Translations under genes and position numbers: made by a program | Part shown: piece after piece, positions 15,804 to 23,018 of the stretch | How positions within the stretch are numbered: position 1 is the first letter of the stretch | Layout of the letters: each line of letters opens with the position of its first letter | Origin: Treponema sp. | Lineage (GTDB): Bacteria; Spirochaetota; Spirochaetia; Treponematales; Treponemataceae | Direction of reading: 5' to 3' | Assembly: GCA_016292805.1 (NCBI GenBank) | Contig: JAEDFM010000021.1 | Span: 1 to 38,518 of the forward strand | Length of the DNA: 38,518 nt | Notes under the pieces: model-generated | What the model was told of the DNA's origin: nothing | Database searches by the model: none | The model's input: only the letters and a program-made list of their open reading frames with translations

Positions 15804-17204
15804 TTAACAAGTCTTGCCATTCCATTCAGGGGAATGTGCTCGTTCATATTTTAAAACTGTATCAAAATCAACTTCAGGTGAACAATTTTGTTCTATGTTC
15901 AACGCTGTAGTATGAAGTCTGCGAATGCAGTCAGATTTATCTTTATAGCCTAGTTTAGACTTTTCAATGCTTTCCCGCAACACACGAATTGATTCATCAA
16001 AAATTGTTAATGGAACCGGGAACGGATGTCCATCCTTTCCGCCGTGCGCAAAACTAAAACGAGCAGGATCTGTAAATCGACTTGGAGTTCCATAAATAAC
16101 TTCACTTACCAAAGCAAGACTCTGCAGTGTTCTTGGTCCAAGTCCAGGTGTAAGCATAAGCTCTTCAAAATCCTTTGGCTGACTTTCATAAGCAGTTGCC
16201 AAAACTCCCCCTAAACGCTTCAAGTCCACATCCTCAGCCAAAACCTGGTGGTGTGCTGGCATTACAATCGAACGACCACAGCTTTCAAACATAAAATGGT
16301 CTTGTGGAAGTTGAGTTCTAGTGCGGGAAGGGGAAGCTTCGCTGGAAAGGGCCGGCAAATCGCAGAAAAGTTCCCCTTGCAACGGAAGCTGGTGGGGGGC
16401 GTTACGGGGGCTTCCCCCGTTAGAAGGGGTGGCCGAAGACGATGCGGCTGAGGCCAGGGGAAGGCTTTCCCCTCCTTGCATAAGAATCATCTGGCTGGCC
16501 GGTTTTCCAATCTGAGTAATTTCATTAAGAATTCGGTCAGGGCGCTCCAAACTCATTTCAAGAATTGAGTCCCGGGCAACATCGGCAGCGGTATCGGTAA
16601 GATTCAAAATTGCACCACGATTTTCGCCTACAACTGCGGTGTGGGGAGTTTCTATAAAAGAGCGGAGGTCCCTGGAACACCAATGGTAGCGACGGGCTTT
16701 TTTTTCATTTACATTCATGCCCTGCTGAACTACGGCCCAGTTACCGTTGCGGTTCAAAATAAAATTATGCTGATAAAGTTGAAAGCCATCCTGAACGGCG
16801 TTGTTATCTACTTTGGCAACCAGCTTGCTGTTACGCACCAGTTCATCGCCATTAAGACCGGTTTCGCCAGCAATTCCAAGAATTTCATCGGGAGTCATGC
16901 GTGAATATTTTCCACGGCCGCCGCACACATAAATGCCAAGTTCTTTTGCCCGGGGATTCAGACCTCGCTTAAGTGCATACATTACCGAAGTAGTAATTCC
17001 AGAACTGTGCCAGTCCATTCCCATTACGGCGCCAAAGCTCTGGAACCAAAGAGGATCGCTAAGGCGGGTTAAAACTTCGTCCGGACCAAAGTTTTCAATC
17101 AGGGACTCGGTAATAAGAGTGCCCATGACCATCATTCGATCGGCCAGCCAGCGAGGAACAATTCCGGGATGTAATGGTAAATCTGCGTGTCCTGAATTTC
17201 GCAT
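15804..17204 (-). CDS. DUF763 protein with a repeat-derived insertion
   Basis: Protein of the DUF763 family, found in bacteria and archaea and of unknown function. The start MRNSGHADLPLHPGIVPRWL (1-20) is the conserved family N-terminus. Also seen are SFGAVMGMDWHSSGITTSVMYALKRGL near 51-77, GICGGRGK-like VCGGRGK near 93, and a helix-hairpin-helix-like LTPGLGPRTLQSLALVSEV near 359, which hints at nucleic-acid binding. At 466 residues it is longer than I expect for the family, because residues about 243-295 (rich in Ala, Ser and Pro) are encoded by a GC-rich interspersed repeat. The frame is intact through the insertion. Base composition is also higher in GC than that of the neighbours over much of the gene. 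It may be cotranscribed with azlCD. Confidence 0.85.
   Translation of the reverse strand: MRNSGHADLPLHPGIVPRWLADRMMVMGTLITESLIENFGPDEVLTRLSDPLWFQSFGAVMGMDWHSSGITTSVMYALKRGLNPRAKELGIYVCGGRGKYSRMTPDEILGIAGETGLNGDELVRNSKLVAKVDNNAVQDGFQLYQHNFILNRNGNWAVVQQGMNVNEKKARRYHWCSRDLRSFIETPHTAVVGENRGAILNLTDTAADVARDSILEMSLERPDRILNEITQIGKPASQMILMQGGESLPLASAASSSATPSNGGSPRNAPHQLPLQGELFCDLPALSSEASPSRTRTQLPQDHFMFESCGRSIVMPAHHQVLAEDVDLKRLGGVLATAYESQPKDFEELMLTPGLGPRTLQSLALVSEVIYGTPSRFTDPARFSFAHGGKDGHPFPVPLTIFDESIRVLRESIEKSKLGYKDKSDCIRRLHTTALNIEQNCSPEVDFDTVLKYERAHSPEWNGKTC
16320..16475 (-). repeat. GC-rich G4-C4 repeat inserted in the DUF763 gene
   Basis: Within the coding frame lies a GC-rich block with GGGGGCTTCCCCC, AGAAGGGGTGG, a GCGGCTGAGGCC section and AGGGGAAGGCTTTCCCCT. 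The same modules in the same order occur in the noncoding copy at 6365-6465. In the protein it gives a low-complexity Ala/Ser/Pro segment without a stop. Confidence 0.7.
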
Positions 17205-17295
17205 TTAATTTTCCACCCAACATAAATATAGCATAAATAATATCTTTTTTCCCTACTTACTAACATTCTAAAAATTCGTATAATTAGATTGTGTT

Positions 17296-17360
17296 GAGCC
17301 AGGGGGACGGTTCTCCCGGTTTGAGCCAGTGGTGAGCCAGGGGGACGGTTCTCCCGGTTT
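17296..17360 (+). repeat. two direct repeats upstream of metF
   Basis: A 27-bp unit beginning GAGCCAGGGGGACGG and ending TCTCCCGGTTT occurs at 17296-17322 and 17334-17360, with a partial GAGCCAG between them. The core is the one found inside hrpB at 10641-10706. The units end about 26 nt before the metF start and so would be in its leader. Confidence 0.85.
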
Positions 17361-17386
17361 TACCCCGGTTCACCAAGGAGTCAAAA

Positions 17387-18286
17387 ATGTTACTAGAATC
17401 TAATTTTACAAACAGAACTATTTTTTCCTTTGAAATTTTCCCTCCAAAAAAGAACATGCCAATCGACACTATCTTTAATACTTTGGATGAACTTAAGGAT
17501 TTGCGTCCTGATTTTATTTCTGTAACATTTGGTGCCGGAGGAAGTGAAAACTGCGACAACGCACTTGCTATTGCAAAACGCATCCAGGATGAATGCCATG
17601 TTGAATCTGTTATTCACATGCCTTGTATTAATATGACTAAAGCCGATGCCACTTACTGTCTGGAACAGTTCCAGAACGCCGGCATTGAAAATATTCTTGC
17701 TTTGCGTGGTGACCGTGTTGAAGGAAAAGAACCTTGCAACGATTTCCCACACGCCAGCGATTTAATTAAATTTATTCACGAATTCGACGAAAAGCGTACT
17801 GATGGCAAATATTTTAAGATTTTGGGTGCTTGTTATCCTGAACTTCATCCTCAGTCGCCTTCTGTTTACGAAGATATTGATAACTTAAAAAAGAAAGTTG
17901 ACTCTGGTGCAACTCACCTTCTCTCTCAGCTTTTCTTTGATAACCATATGTTTTATCGTTTTCAGGAACGCTGCCAGATTAAAGGCATCAATGTTCCTAT
18001 TGAAGCCGGTATTATGCCTGCCACCAACAAAAAATCTATTGAACGAATGGTCAGCATGACAAATGCTGTTTTGCCTTCTAAGTTCACTGATATGATGGAA
18101 CGCTACGGTGATCATCCTGAAGCTATTCGAGATGCTGGTATTGCTTATGCCATTGATCAGATTGTAGATCTTGTTACTCACGGTGTTCAGGGAATCCATT
18201 TATACACAATGAATAATCCACATGTAGCCCGCAAAATTTACGAAGCTACAAAAAGTCTGTTCGATGTTCCTCCAATTATAAAATAG
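17387..18286 (+). CDS. metF: methylenetetrahydrofolate reductase
   Basis: Flavoenzyme that reduces 5,10-methylene-THF to 5-methyl-THF, the methyl donor for methionine synthesis. The 299 residues match the bacterial MetF length. Seen are FSFEIFPPK at 14-22 (the catalytic glutamate lies in this strand), FISVTFGAGGS near 44, NILALRGDR near 104, FKILGACYPELHPQS near 145 and QLFFDNHMFYRF near 184, followed by PIEAGIMPATN. AAGGAG lies seven nt before the ATG. The upstream region is occupied by the GGGGACGG-type repeats and I see no methionine riboswitch. The neighbours do not suggest an operon. Confidence 0.96.
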   Translation: MLLESNFTNRTIFSFEIFPPKKNMPIDTIFNTLDELKDLRPDFISVTFGAGGSENCDNALAIAKRIQDECHVESVIHMPCINMTKADATYCLEQFQNAGIENILALRGDRVEGKEPCNDFPHASDLIKFIHEFDEKRTDGKYFKILGACYPELHPQSPSVYEDIDNLKKKVDSGATHLLSQLFFDNHMFYRFQERCQIKGINVPIEAGIMPATNKKSIERMVSMTNAVLPSKFTDMMERYGDHPEAIRDAGIAYAIDQIVDLVTHGVQGIHLYTMNNPHVARKIYEATKSLFDVPPIIK

Positions 18287-18289
18287 GAG

Positions 18290-18402
18290 GTTCCCGACAC
18301 TTCCGTGCCGGTCGCTACGTCCGGGGTTCCCTATGGGTCAGCCGCTTCACTCACTTCGTTCGCTCCAGTGGCCGCCTCCGGCGCCCCTCCCATCGCTAAC
18401 CC
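18290..18402 (-). repeat. GC-rich interspersed repeat, copy B
   Basis: On the minus strand this block begins GGGTTAGCGATGGGAGG and ends GTGTCGGGAACC. It shares its framework with copy A at 157-266, with different inner palindromic segments. It fills the gap between the metF stop and the promoter of the ABC operon, and could act as a metF 3' structure. Confidence 0.6.
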
Positions 18403-18410
18403 ATTAATTC

Positions 18411-18460
18411 TTGACAAATACATTCAAACGCTCTAGAGTGTGTATATCTGATATACACAC
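18411..18460 (+). promoter_or_regulatory. promoter and palindromic operator of the ABC-GntR operon
   Basis: TTGACA (18411-18416), a 17-bp spacer and TAGAGT (18434-18439) form a good promoter. GTGTGTATAT-CTG-ATATACACAC (18438-18460) is a perfect 10-bp-arm palindrome overlapping the -10 and the expected start point. The likely ligand is the YtrA-type repressor encoded at the end of the same operon. Confidence 0.8.
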
Positions 18461-18473
18461 TTATGGAGGGTAT

Positions 18474-19313
18474 ATGTATTCTTTTAAAATTGAAAATCTT
18501 TCTAAAACTTACCCAACCTTTAAGCTGGATAACATAAGCTTTTGTCTTGAACCCGGTTATATTATGGGCTTTATTGGGCGTAATGGTGCAGGTAAAACTA
18601 CAACATTAAAATCTATGCTTAAGTTTGTTCATCCTGATTGCGGTAATGTAGAAATCAATGGTTTTGATATAAACACTAATGAATTCCAGGTAAAAAACAG
18701 CATTGGATTTGTTTCTGGTCTGGACGGCTTTTATAACAGCAAAAAAATCAAAACAGTATCTGATGTAACAAAAAAATTTTTTCCAAATTGGAACGAAACT
18801 CTTTACAGAGAGCTTTTACAAAAATTCAATCTTGATGAAGAAAAGCTTATTAAGTCACTTTCTGCAGGTATGAAGGTAAAGTACCAGATTGCGCTTGCTA
18901 TGAGTCACGATGCCAAGCTTTTAATTTTGGATGAACCTACATCTGGCCTGGATCCAGTAAGCCGTGATGAACTTATTATTCTTTTCCAGGATTATGTTGC
19001 AGATGGAGAACATTCTATTCTTTTCTCTACACATGTTACTTCTGATCTTGATAAATGTGCTGATTACATTACTTACATTAAACAGGGAAAAATCATTGAA
19101 TCTACAGACATTGTTTCCTACAAAGAAAAATACTTTTTGATAAATGGCAAAATTGAAGATTTAACTGATGAATTAAAAGCAAAAATTATTGGTTTTCACA
19201 AGCATAATTTTGGCTTTGAAGGAATGATTCTTGCTTCTGATAAACAGCTTTTTTCAAACTGTGAAATTACAAAACCAAATCTAGAAGACATAATGGTTCA
19301 CTGTGAACGCTAA
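18474..19313 (+). CDS. ABC transporter ATP-binding protein (YtrB/BcrA type)
   Basis: Nucleotide-binding subunit of a small ABC exporter. The start at 18474 has GGAGGG upstream; the longer frame from 18411 begins inside the promoter and is rejected. It has 279 residues: Walker A GRNGAGKTTT near 37-46, a degenerate signature SLSAGMKVKYQ near 134 (usual for this subfamily), Walker B LLILDEPTSGLDP near 155 and the H-loop in LFSTHVTSD near 187. It is followed 26 bp later by an ABC-2 permease and then by a GntR repressor. Such sets typically respond to cell-envelope antibiotics or stress; the substrate here is unknown. Confidence 0.92.
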   Translation: MYSFKIENLSKTYPTFKLDNISFCLEPGYIMGFIGRNGAGKTTTLKSMLKFVHPDCGNVEINGFDINTNEFQVKNSIGFVSGLDGFYNSKKIKTVSDVTKKFFPNWNETLYRELLQKFNLDEEKLIKSLSAGMKVKYQIALAMSHDAKLLILDEPTSGLDPVSRDELIILFQDYVADGEHSILFSTHVTSDLDKCADYITYIKQGKIIESTDIVSYKEKYFLINGKIEDLTDELKAKIIGFHKHNFGFEGMILASDKQLFSNCEITKPNLEDIMVHCER

Positions 19314-19339
19314 AAATTTAATATTTTAGAGGAAATCAA

Positions 19340-19999
19340 ATGAAAAACTTTTTATATAAAGAAATCAAACTTTGTCTTGCACCTATTAATTATGTTTATT
19401 TACTTTTTGCAGTTATGACATTCATTCCAAATTATCCACGCTATGTGCCATTTTATTTTATGTGTGTCAGTTTTCTGCATTTATTTAATAATGCAATGTT
19501 CAATAAAGACATTGAATATTCTATGATTTTACCTATCACTAAACGCCAGATTGTAAAATCCCGCTGTTTAATGGTAGCGGCTTATGAAATCATATTTACC
19601 CTGCTTTCTGTGCCTTTTTCTGTTTTATATGCTTTCTTTGGACCAGGTCCAAATGTTGCCGGAATTGAAGCTAATGTTGCATTCTACGGCCTTGTTTTAG
19701 TGTTAATGAGTATTTTCTCATTTGTCTATTTTACATCGTTCTACAAGAAAGCTGGAAAGCCTGGAGTACCATTTCTTAAAGGAACTATTGCTTTCTGGGT
19801 TTCATTCATTGCTTTTGAAACACCAATTTATATGAAAACTGTAATTAACAAGCCATTTATTACAATGCTCGATAATTCTGATAAAGCAAGTCAGATAATG
19901 CAGCTTCCTGTTCTGGCAGCAGGTATTGTAATATTCATTCTTAGCTGGATTCTTACATACAAAGTTTCTGCTAATCGTTTTGAAAAAGTAGACTTATAA
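19340..19999 (+). CDS. ABC-2 type permease
   Basis: Membrane subunit of the exporter encoded with 18474-19313. The 219 residues resemble the ABC-2 membrane family PF13346: six hydrophobic segments (approximately 12-30, 32-50, 72-95, 105-128, 142-160 and 188-208) and the stretch MILPITKRQIVKSR near 62-75, typical of bacitracin-type exporter permeases. AGAGGA precedes the ATG. It lies between the ATPase and regulator genes on the same strand. Confidence 0.85.
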   Translation: MKNFLYKEIKLCLAPINYVYLLFAVMTFIPNYPRYVPFYFMCVSFLHLFNNAMFNKDIEYSMILPITKRQIVKSRCLMVAAYEIIFTLLSVPFSVLYAFFGPGPNVAGIEANVAFYGLVLVLMSIFSFVYFTSFYKKAGKPGVPFLKGTIAFWVSFIAFETPIYMKTVINKPFITMLDNSDKASQIMQLPVLAAGIVIFILSWILTYKVSANRFEKVDL

Positions 20000-20029
20000 G
20001 ACAGGAATTCTAAGACACAATCATAAAAT

Positions 20030-20395
20030 ATGGACATTGTTTTAAATCCCCAGGCTTCAGAGCCAATTTATACACAGATATATTATCAAATAAGCAGACA
20101 GATTATAAATGGCTCGCTGGAGACTGGCACAAAATTGCCGGGAATACGCCAGGTTGCCAATGATCTTCGTATTTCTGTGATTCCTGTAAAAATGGCCTGG
20201 GAGGAACTGGATAAAAACGGTTTTATTAAAACAGTTTCAGGTAGCGGAACTTTTGTAAACAACCTTCCTGCCAATGAATTAAAATCCAGGTTAAATGAAA
20301 AAGTCGAAACACTTGTTCTTAAAACCTGCAAAGAGGCTAAAGAATCAGGTATTTCGGCTGAAACCTTAATCCAACTGATTAAGAAGTTATATTAG
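20030..20395 (+). CDS. GntR-family (YtrA subfamily) transcriptional repressor
   Basis: DNA-binding regulator of 121 residues, a size characteristic of the YtrA subfamily, which has a winged helix plus a short dimerisation tail and no large ligand domain. The winged helix covers about 10-75: PIYTQIYYQISRQIINGSLE, TKLPGIRQVANDL, AWEELDKNGFIKTVSGSGTF. A Shine-Dalgarno is not evident. It ends the ABC operon and is expected to bind the palindrome at 18438-18460, repressing the operon and itself. A terminator follows within 6 bp. Placing the regulator last is less common than first for this class. Confidence 0.92.
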   Translation: MDIVLNPQASEPIYTQIYYQISRQIINGSLETGTKLPGIRQVANDLRISVIPVKMAWEELDKNGFIKTVSGSGTFVNNLPANELKSRLNEKVETLVLKTCKEAKESGISAETLIQLIKKLY

Positions 20396-20400
20396 TTATA

Positions 20401-20427
20401 ATCCCGAACCTGTTTCGGGATTTTTTT
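20401..20427 (+). terminator. rho-independent terminator
   Basis: ATCCCGAA (20401-20408) and TTCGGGAT (20414-20421) form a perfect stem around CCTGT and run into T7. It ends the ABC-GntR operon and abuts the stop of the converging immunophilin gene. Confidence 0.92.
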
Positions 20428-21478
20428 ATTTTGCGCTAAGAACCTTAATCTGGAACAACAACCATGTGTCTCCAGGAATTCCTGCAGGATGTCCAGCTTT
20501 ACCATAAGCCAATTCTGGTGGAATAACACAAGTTCTTGATTCACCTACTTTCATTTCCTGAACCATAATATCAAAACCAGGAATCATCTGACGAGCACCT
20601 GTTTTAAATTCAATAGGTTCATGTCCCTGTGGATGGAAACCGCTTGAAACATCAAGAATACGACCATCCATAAATGATGTTAAGTAGTCAACTTTTACAT
20701 TCTTATTTTTACCAACTAAAGCACCTTTTCCTTCTTCGTCTACTGTGTAGTAAACTCCAGAATCAGATTTAGTCATATTTTTTGTCATTTCTTCACGAGC
20801 TTTCTTTTCAGCTTCAAGCTTTGCTTTTTTAGCTTCTTCAGCCTTCTTTTTTGCTTCTACTTCAAGACGATTAAAATCAGCCTGTGTAGCTTTAAAAGCT
20901 TCTGCTTCTTTACCCTGACGGATAATCTTCAAAGATTTGATTGTATCGTTCTGAGCAACAGCATCAACAACATCCTGTCCTGTTACTACTTCACCAAAAA
21001 TTGTATGTTTGTAGTTCAACCAGTCTGTTGGAACATGTGTAATAAAGAACTGTGAACCGTTTGTATTTTGACCAGAGTTTGCCATAGCAAGTTTACCTGG
21101 TTTATCAAAAATCAATCCTTCAACAAATTCATCTGCAAATTTGTATCCTGGACCACCAGTACCATTTCCAAGTGGATCACCACCCTGGATCATAAAATCA
21201 GCAATTACACGATGGAATTTCAATCCATCATAAAATGGTTTACCTTTAGCAGCGTCTAAAGTACCTTCTGCCAATCCAACAAAGTTTGTTACAGTAAGTG
21301 GTGCCTGTTTGTAGAAAAGTTCCAAAACAATTTCACCCTTTTCTGTTGTAAGAACAGCGAATACACCTTCTTTGCCTTTTAAAGCGTCCATATATTTCCC
21401 CTTTGAACTACATGAGGCGCTTGTTGATAATGCAGCTGCCAACATAAGTCCTATTAAAATTTTCTTAATCTGTTTCAT
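20426..21478 (-). CDS. lipoprotein dual peptidyl-prolyl isomerase (cyclophilin-FKBP fusion)
   Basis: Predicted envelope lipoprotein with two unrelated prolyl isomerase domains. I use the ATG at 21478, preceded by GGGGG; a GTG four codons earlier is unlikely. A signal peptide ends at SASC with Cys 23, a relaxed spirochaetal lipobox. Cyclophilin domain about 35-190: FHRVIADFMIQGGDP, ANSGQNTNGSQFFIT, LNYKHTIFGEV. Then a charged coiled-coil linker rich in Lys, Glu and Ala (about 190-235), then an FKBP domain: VKVDYLTSFMDGRILDVS, ARQMIPGFDIMVQEMKVGE and IPPELAYGKAG. Cyclophilin-FKBP fusions are a known rarity, reported in treponemes. The likely role is folding exported proteins, which fits its place at the end of a leftward set with yidC. 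Confidence 0.92.
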   Translation of the reverse strand: MKQIKKILIGLMLAAALSTSASCSSKGKYMDALKGKEGVFAVLTTEKGEIVLELFYKQAPLTVTNFVGLAEGTLDAAKGKPFYDGLKFHRVIADFMIQGGDPLGNGTGGPGYKFADEFVEGLIFDKPGKLAMANSGQNTNGSQFFITHVPTDWLNYKHTIFGEVVTGQDVVDAVAQNDTIKSLKIIRQGKEAEAFKATQADFNRLEVEAKKKAEEAKKAKLEAEKKAREEMTKNMTKSDSGVYYTVDEEGKGALVGKNKNVKVDYLTSFMDGRILDVSSGFHPQGHEPIEFKTGARQMIPGFDIMVQEMKVGESRTCVIPPELAYGKAGHPAGIPGDTWLLFQIKVLSAK

Positions 21479-21489
21479 TTTTTCCCCCA

Positions 21490-22290
21490 CTAAAACATTG
21501 TAACAATCCAGTTCTTTAAAGCAACCATTCGTGCTGATAAAGAATCTGTCATAATACTATCAATGCTTGGAAATTTTTTACAATTGGCATCCATGCACAT
21601 GTAAAGAATAATACTATCCCCACAATCTAATGCCATAATTGAAATACCAAGATTTCTAGGTTTTATGGCTTTTATAAATCCTATACCCATTGTATCAAGA
21701 TTTGTATAGTAACCATAAATTTCGTAATCTAATGTTTCAATTTTTTCTTCGTAAAGTGTTTCTCCAAAACTTGCATCATCCTGCAGTATATAAAAAATTC
21801 TACCGTCTGCACGACCGTCTGTCTGATCTTCAATTCTATTGCGATCTGTCTCATTATCAACCATGTAGGTTTTTTTATAAAGAGGCATAGTTTTCTTTCT
21901 CCTGTTTGAATAATACTTTGTATTAATCATTTTAGAGGTAGAACGCATTACAACTGAAATATCATCGACTGTAAGGTTTGTTTTACCAGTATTGTTGTAG
22001 GCTAATAATTCTGATTTTGGAAGTAAGTAGAGATGTTCCAAAGTATAGGCAAAGCCTTTTTCATCTTTGGATATTTTTCTAGAATTGCATAAGTCCTTAA
22101 ATTTGCAGTCTGGAATTAATGAATAATCTTCATTAACTCCATTATGAACTGCAATTACAAAACCTTTTTCTTTAAGCTCATCTACATATTTAGAATCAAT
22201 AATTTTTTCTACACTTAATGGAGCTGCCCATGCAAGTGTAGAAAAACTAAAAGCAATTCCTGTACAAATAGCTTTTAAAATTTTTGTCAT
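21490..22290 (-). CDS. secreted protein of unknown function
   Basis: A 266-residue protein with a clear signal peptide (1-22, ending TLAWA, cut before APLS). I do not recognise a family with certainty; it may belong to a spirochaete-specific group. The mature part is mixed in composition. It has Cys residues in DCKFKDLCNS near 61 and in MALDCGDSIILYMCMDANCKKF near the C-terminus, suggesting disulfides, and a charged middle NRRKKTMPLYKKTYMVDNETDRNRIED. Its ATG overlaps the jag stop as TAATG, and the immunophilin start follows 11 bp after its stop, so it is embedded in the yidC-jag transcript. That context suggests periplasm or envelope work, which is inference. Confidence 0.8.
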   Translation of the reverse strand: MTKILKAICTGIAFSFSTLAWAAPLSVEKIIDSKYVDELKEKGFVIAVHNGVNEDYSLIPDCKFKDLCNSRKISKDEKGFAYTLEHLYLLPKSELLAYNNTGKTNLTVDDISVVMRSTSKMINTKYYSNRRKKTMPLYKKTYMVDNETDRNRIEDQTDGRADGRIFYILQDDASFGETLYEEKIETLDYEIYGYYTNLDTMGIGFIKAIKPRNLGISIMALDCGDSIILYMCMDANCKKFPSIDSIMTDSLSARMVALKNWIVTMF

Positions 22291-22991
22291 TAACGAATTC
22301 CCTTATAAAGAACACGAACTTGTTTGTATACTCCTTCGCCTTCACTCTTTGTTTCAACATCAGGAATATCATTCAATGTTGTGTGGATAAGTCTGCGTTC
22401 AAATGGATTCATAGGTTCAAGCAAAATTGAATTATGTGATGAACGAACCTTATCTGCTGTTGTATATGCAAGGCGAACTAAAGTTTCTTCACGACGGATT
22501 CTGTAGTTTTCTGTATCAAGAATTACGCGAACTTCTTCGTGTCCAAGACGACCTGCATAAATGTTTGCCAATAACTGCAAAGCATCAAGATTTTTGCCTT
22601 TGCGTCCAATTAAAATTGATGAGTGTGATGATTCAAGTTTAATTCCAAGCTTCTTTTCTTCACGATAAGCAACTGCAACTTTTACATCGTAGCCCATTTT
22701 TTCAATCATAGAAGTAATGAATTCTATAAGTTTCTGTTCAAATTCTCCCTGTGGAAGTGGATCTGCAACAATTCTTGTATGATTTTCTGTAACATTTTTC
22801 TTTTCAAAAGATGAAGCCTGTTTTTCGTCATCAAAAGTATGAACTCTGATTTTTACATAGCCTTTCTTAAAAATTGAGTTTTTCTGTGTTTCCAGAATTT
22901 CTACATCGAACTGATCTTTTTCAAGACCCAATTCATTAGCAGCAATTTCAATTGCTTCTTTTTCTGTTTTTCCTTCGTACTCGTAAGTCAT
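22290..22991 (-). CDS. khpB: RNA-binding protein KhpB/Jag
   Basis: Cytosolic RNA-binding protein, usually encoded next to yidC and linked to cell elongation and RNA stability in Gram-positives. The 233 residues contain the Jag N-terminal domain (1-52, beginning YEYEGKTEKEAIEIAANELG), a KH domain (about 85-160 with the loop IGRKGKNLDALQ near 128) and a C-terminal R3H domain (about 165-232: RREETLVRLA, PMNPFERRLIHTTLND). AGGAG precedes the ATG. It starts 27 bp after yidC. Confidence 0.95.
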   Translation of the reverse strand: MTYEYEGKTEKEAIEIAANELGLEKDQFDVEILETQKNSIFKKGYVKIRVHTFDDEKQASSFEKKNVTENHTRIVADPLPQGEFEQKLIEFITSMIEKMGYDVKVAVAYREEKKLGIKLESSHSSILIGRKGKNLDALQLLANIYAGRLGHEEVRVILDTENYRIRREETLVRLAYTTADKVRSSHNSILLEPMNPFERRLIHTTLNDIPDVETKSEGEGVYKQVRVLYKGIR

Positions 22992-23018
22992 TTATATAAT
23001 CTCCTGAATTATCTTTTG

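Noticed and set aside
16026..17208. Several plus-strand open frames across the DUF763 gene
   Set aside because: Shadows caused by the higher GC content; the minus-strand frame has the conserved family sequence.
17284..17386. Possible riboswitch in front of metF
   Set aside because: The region is made of direct repeats and lacks the long paired architecture of SAM or other methionine-related riboswitches.
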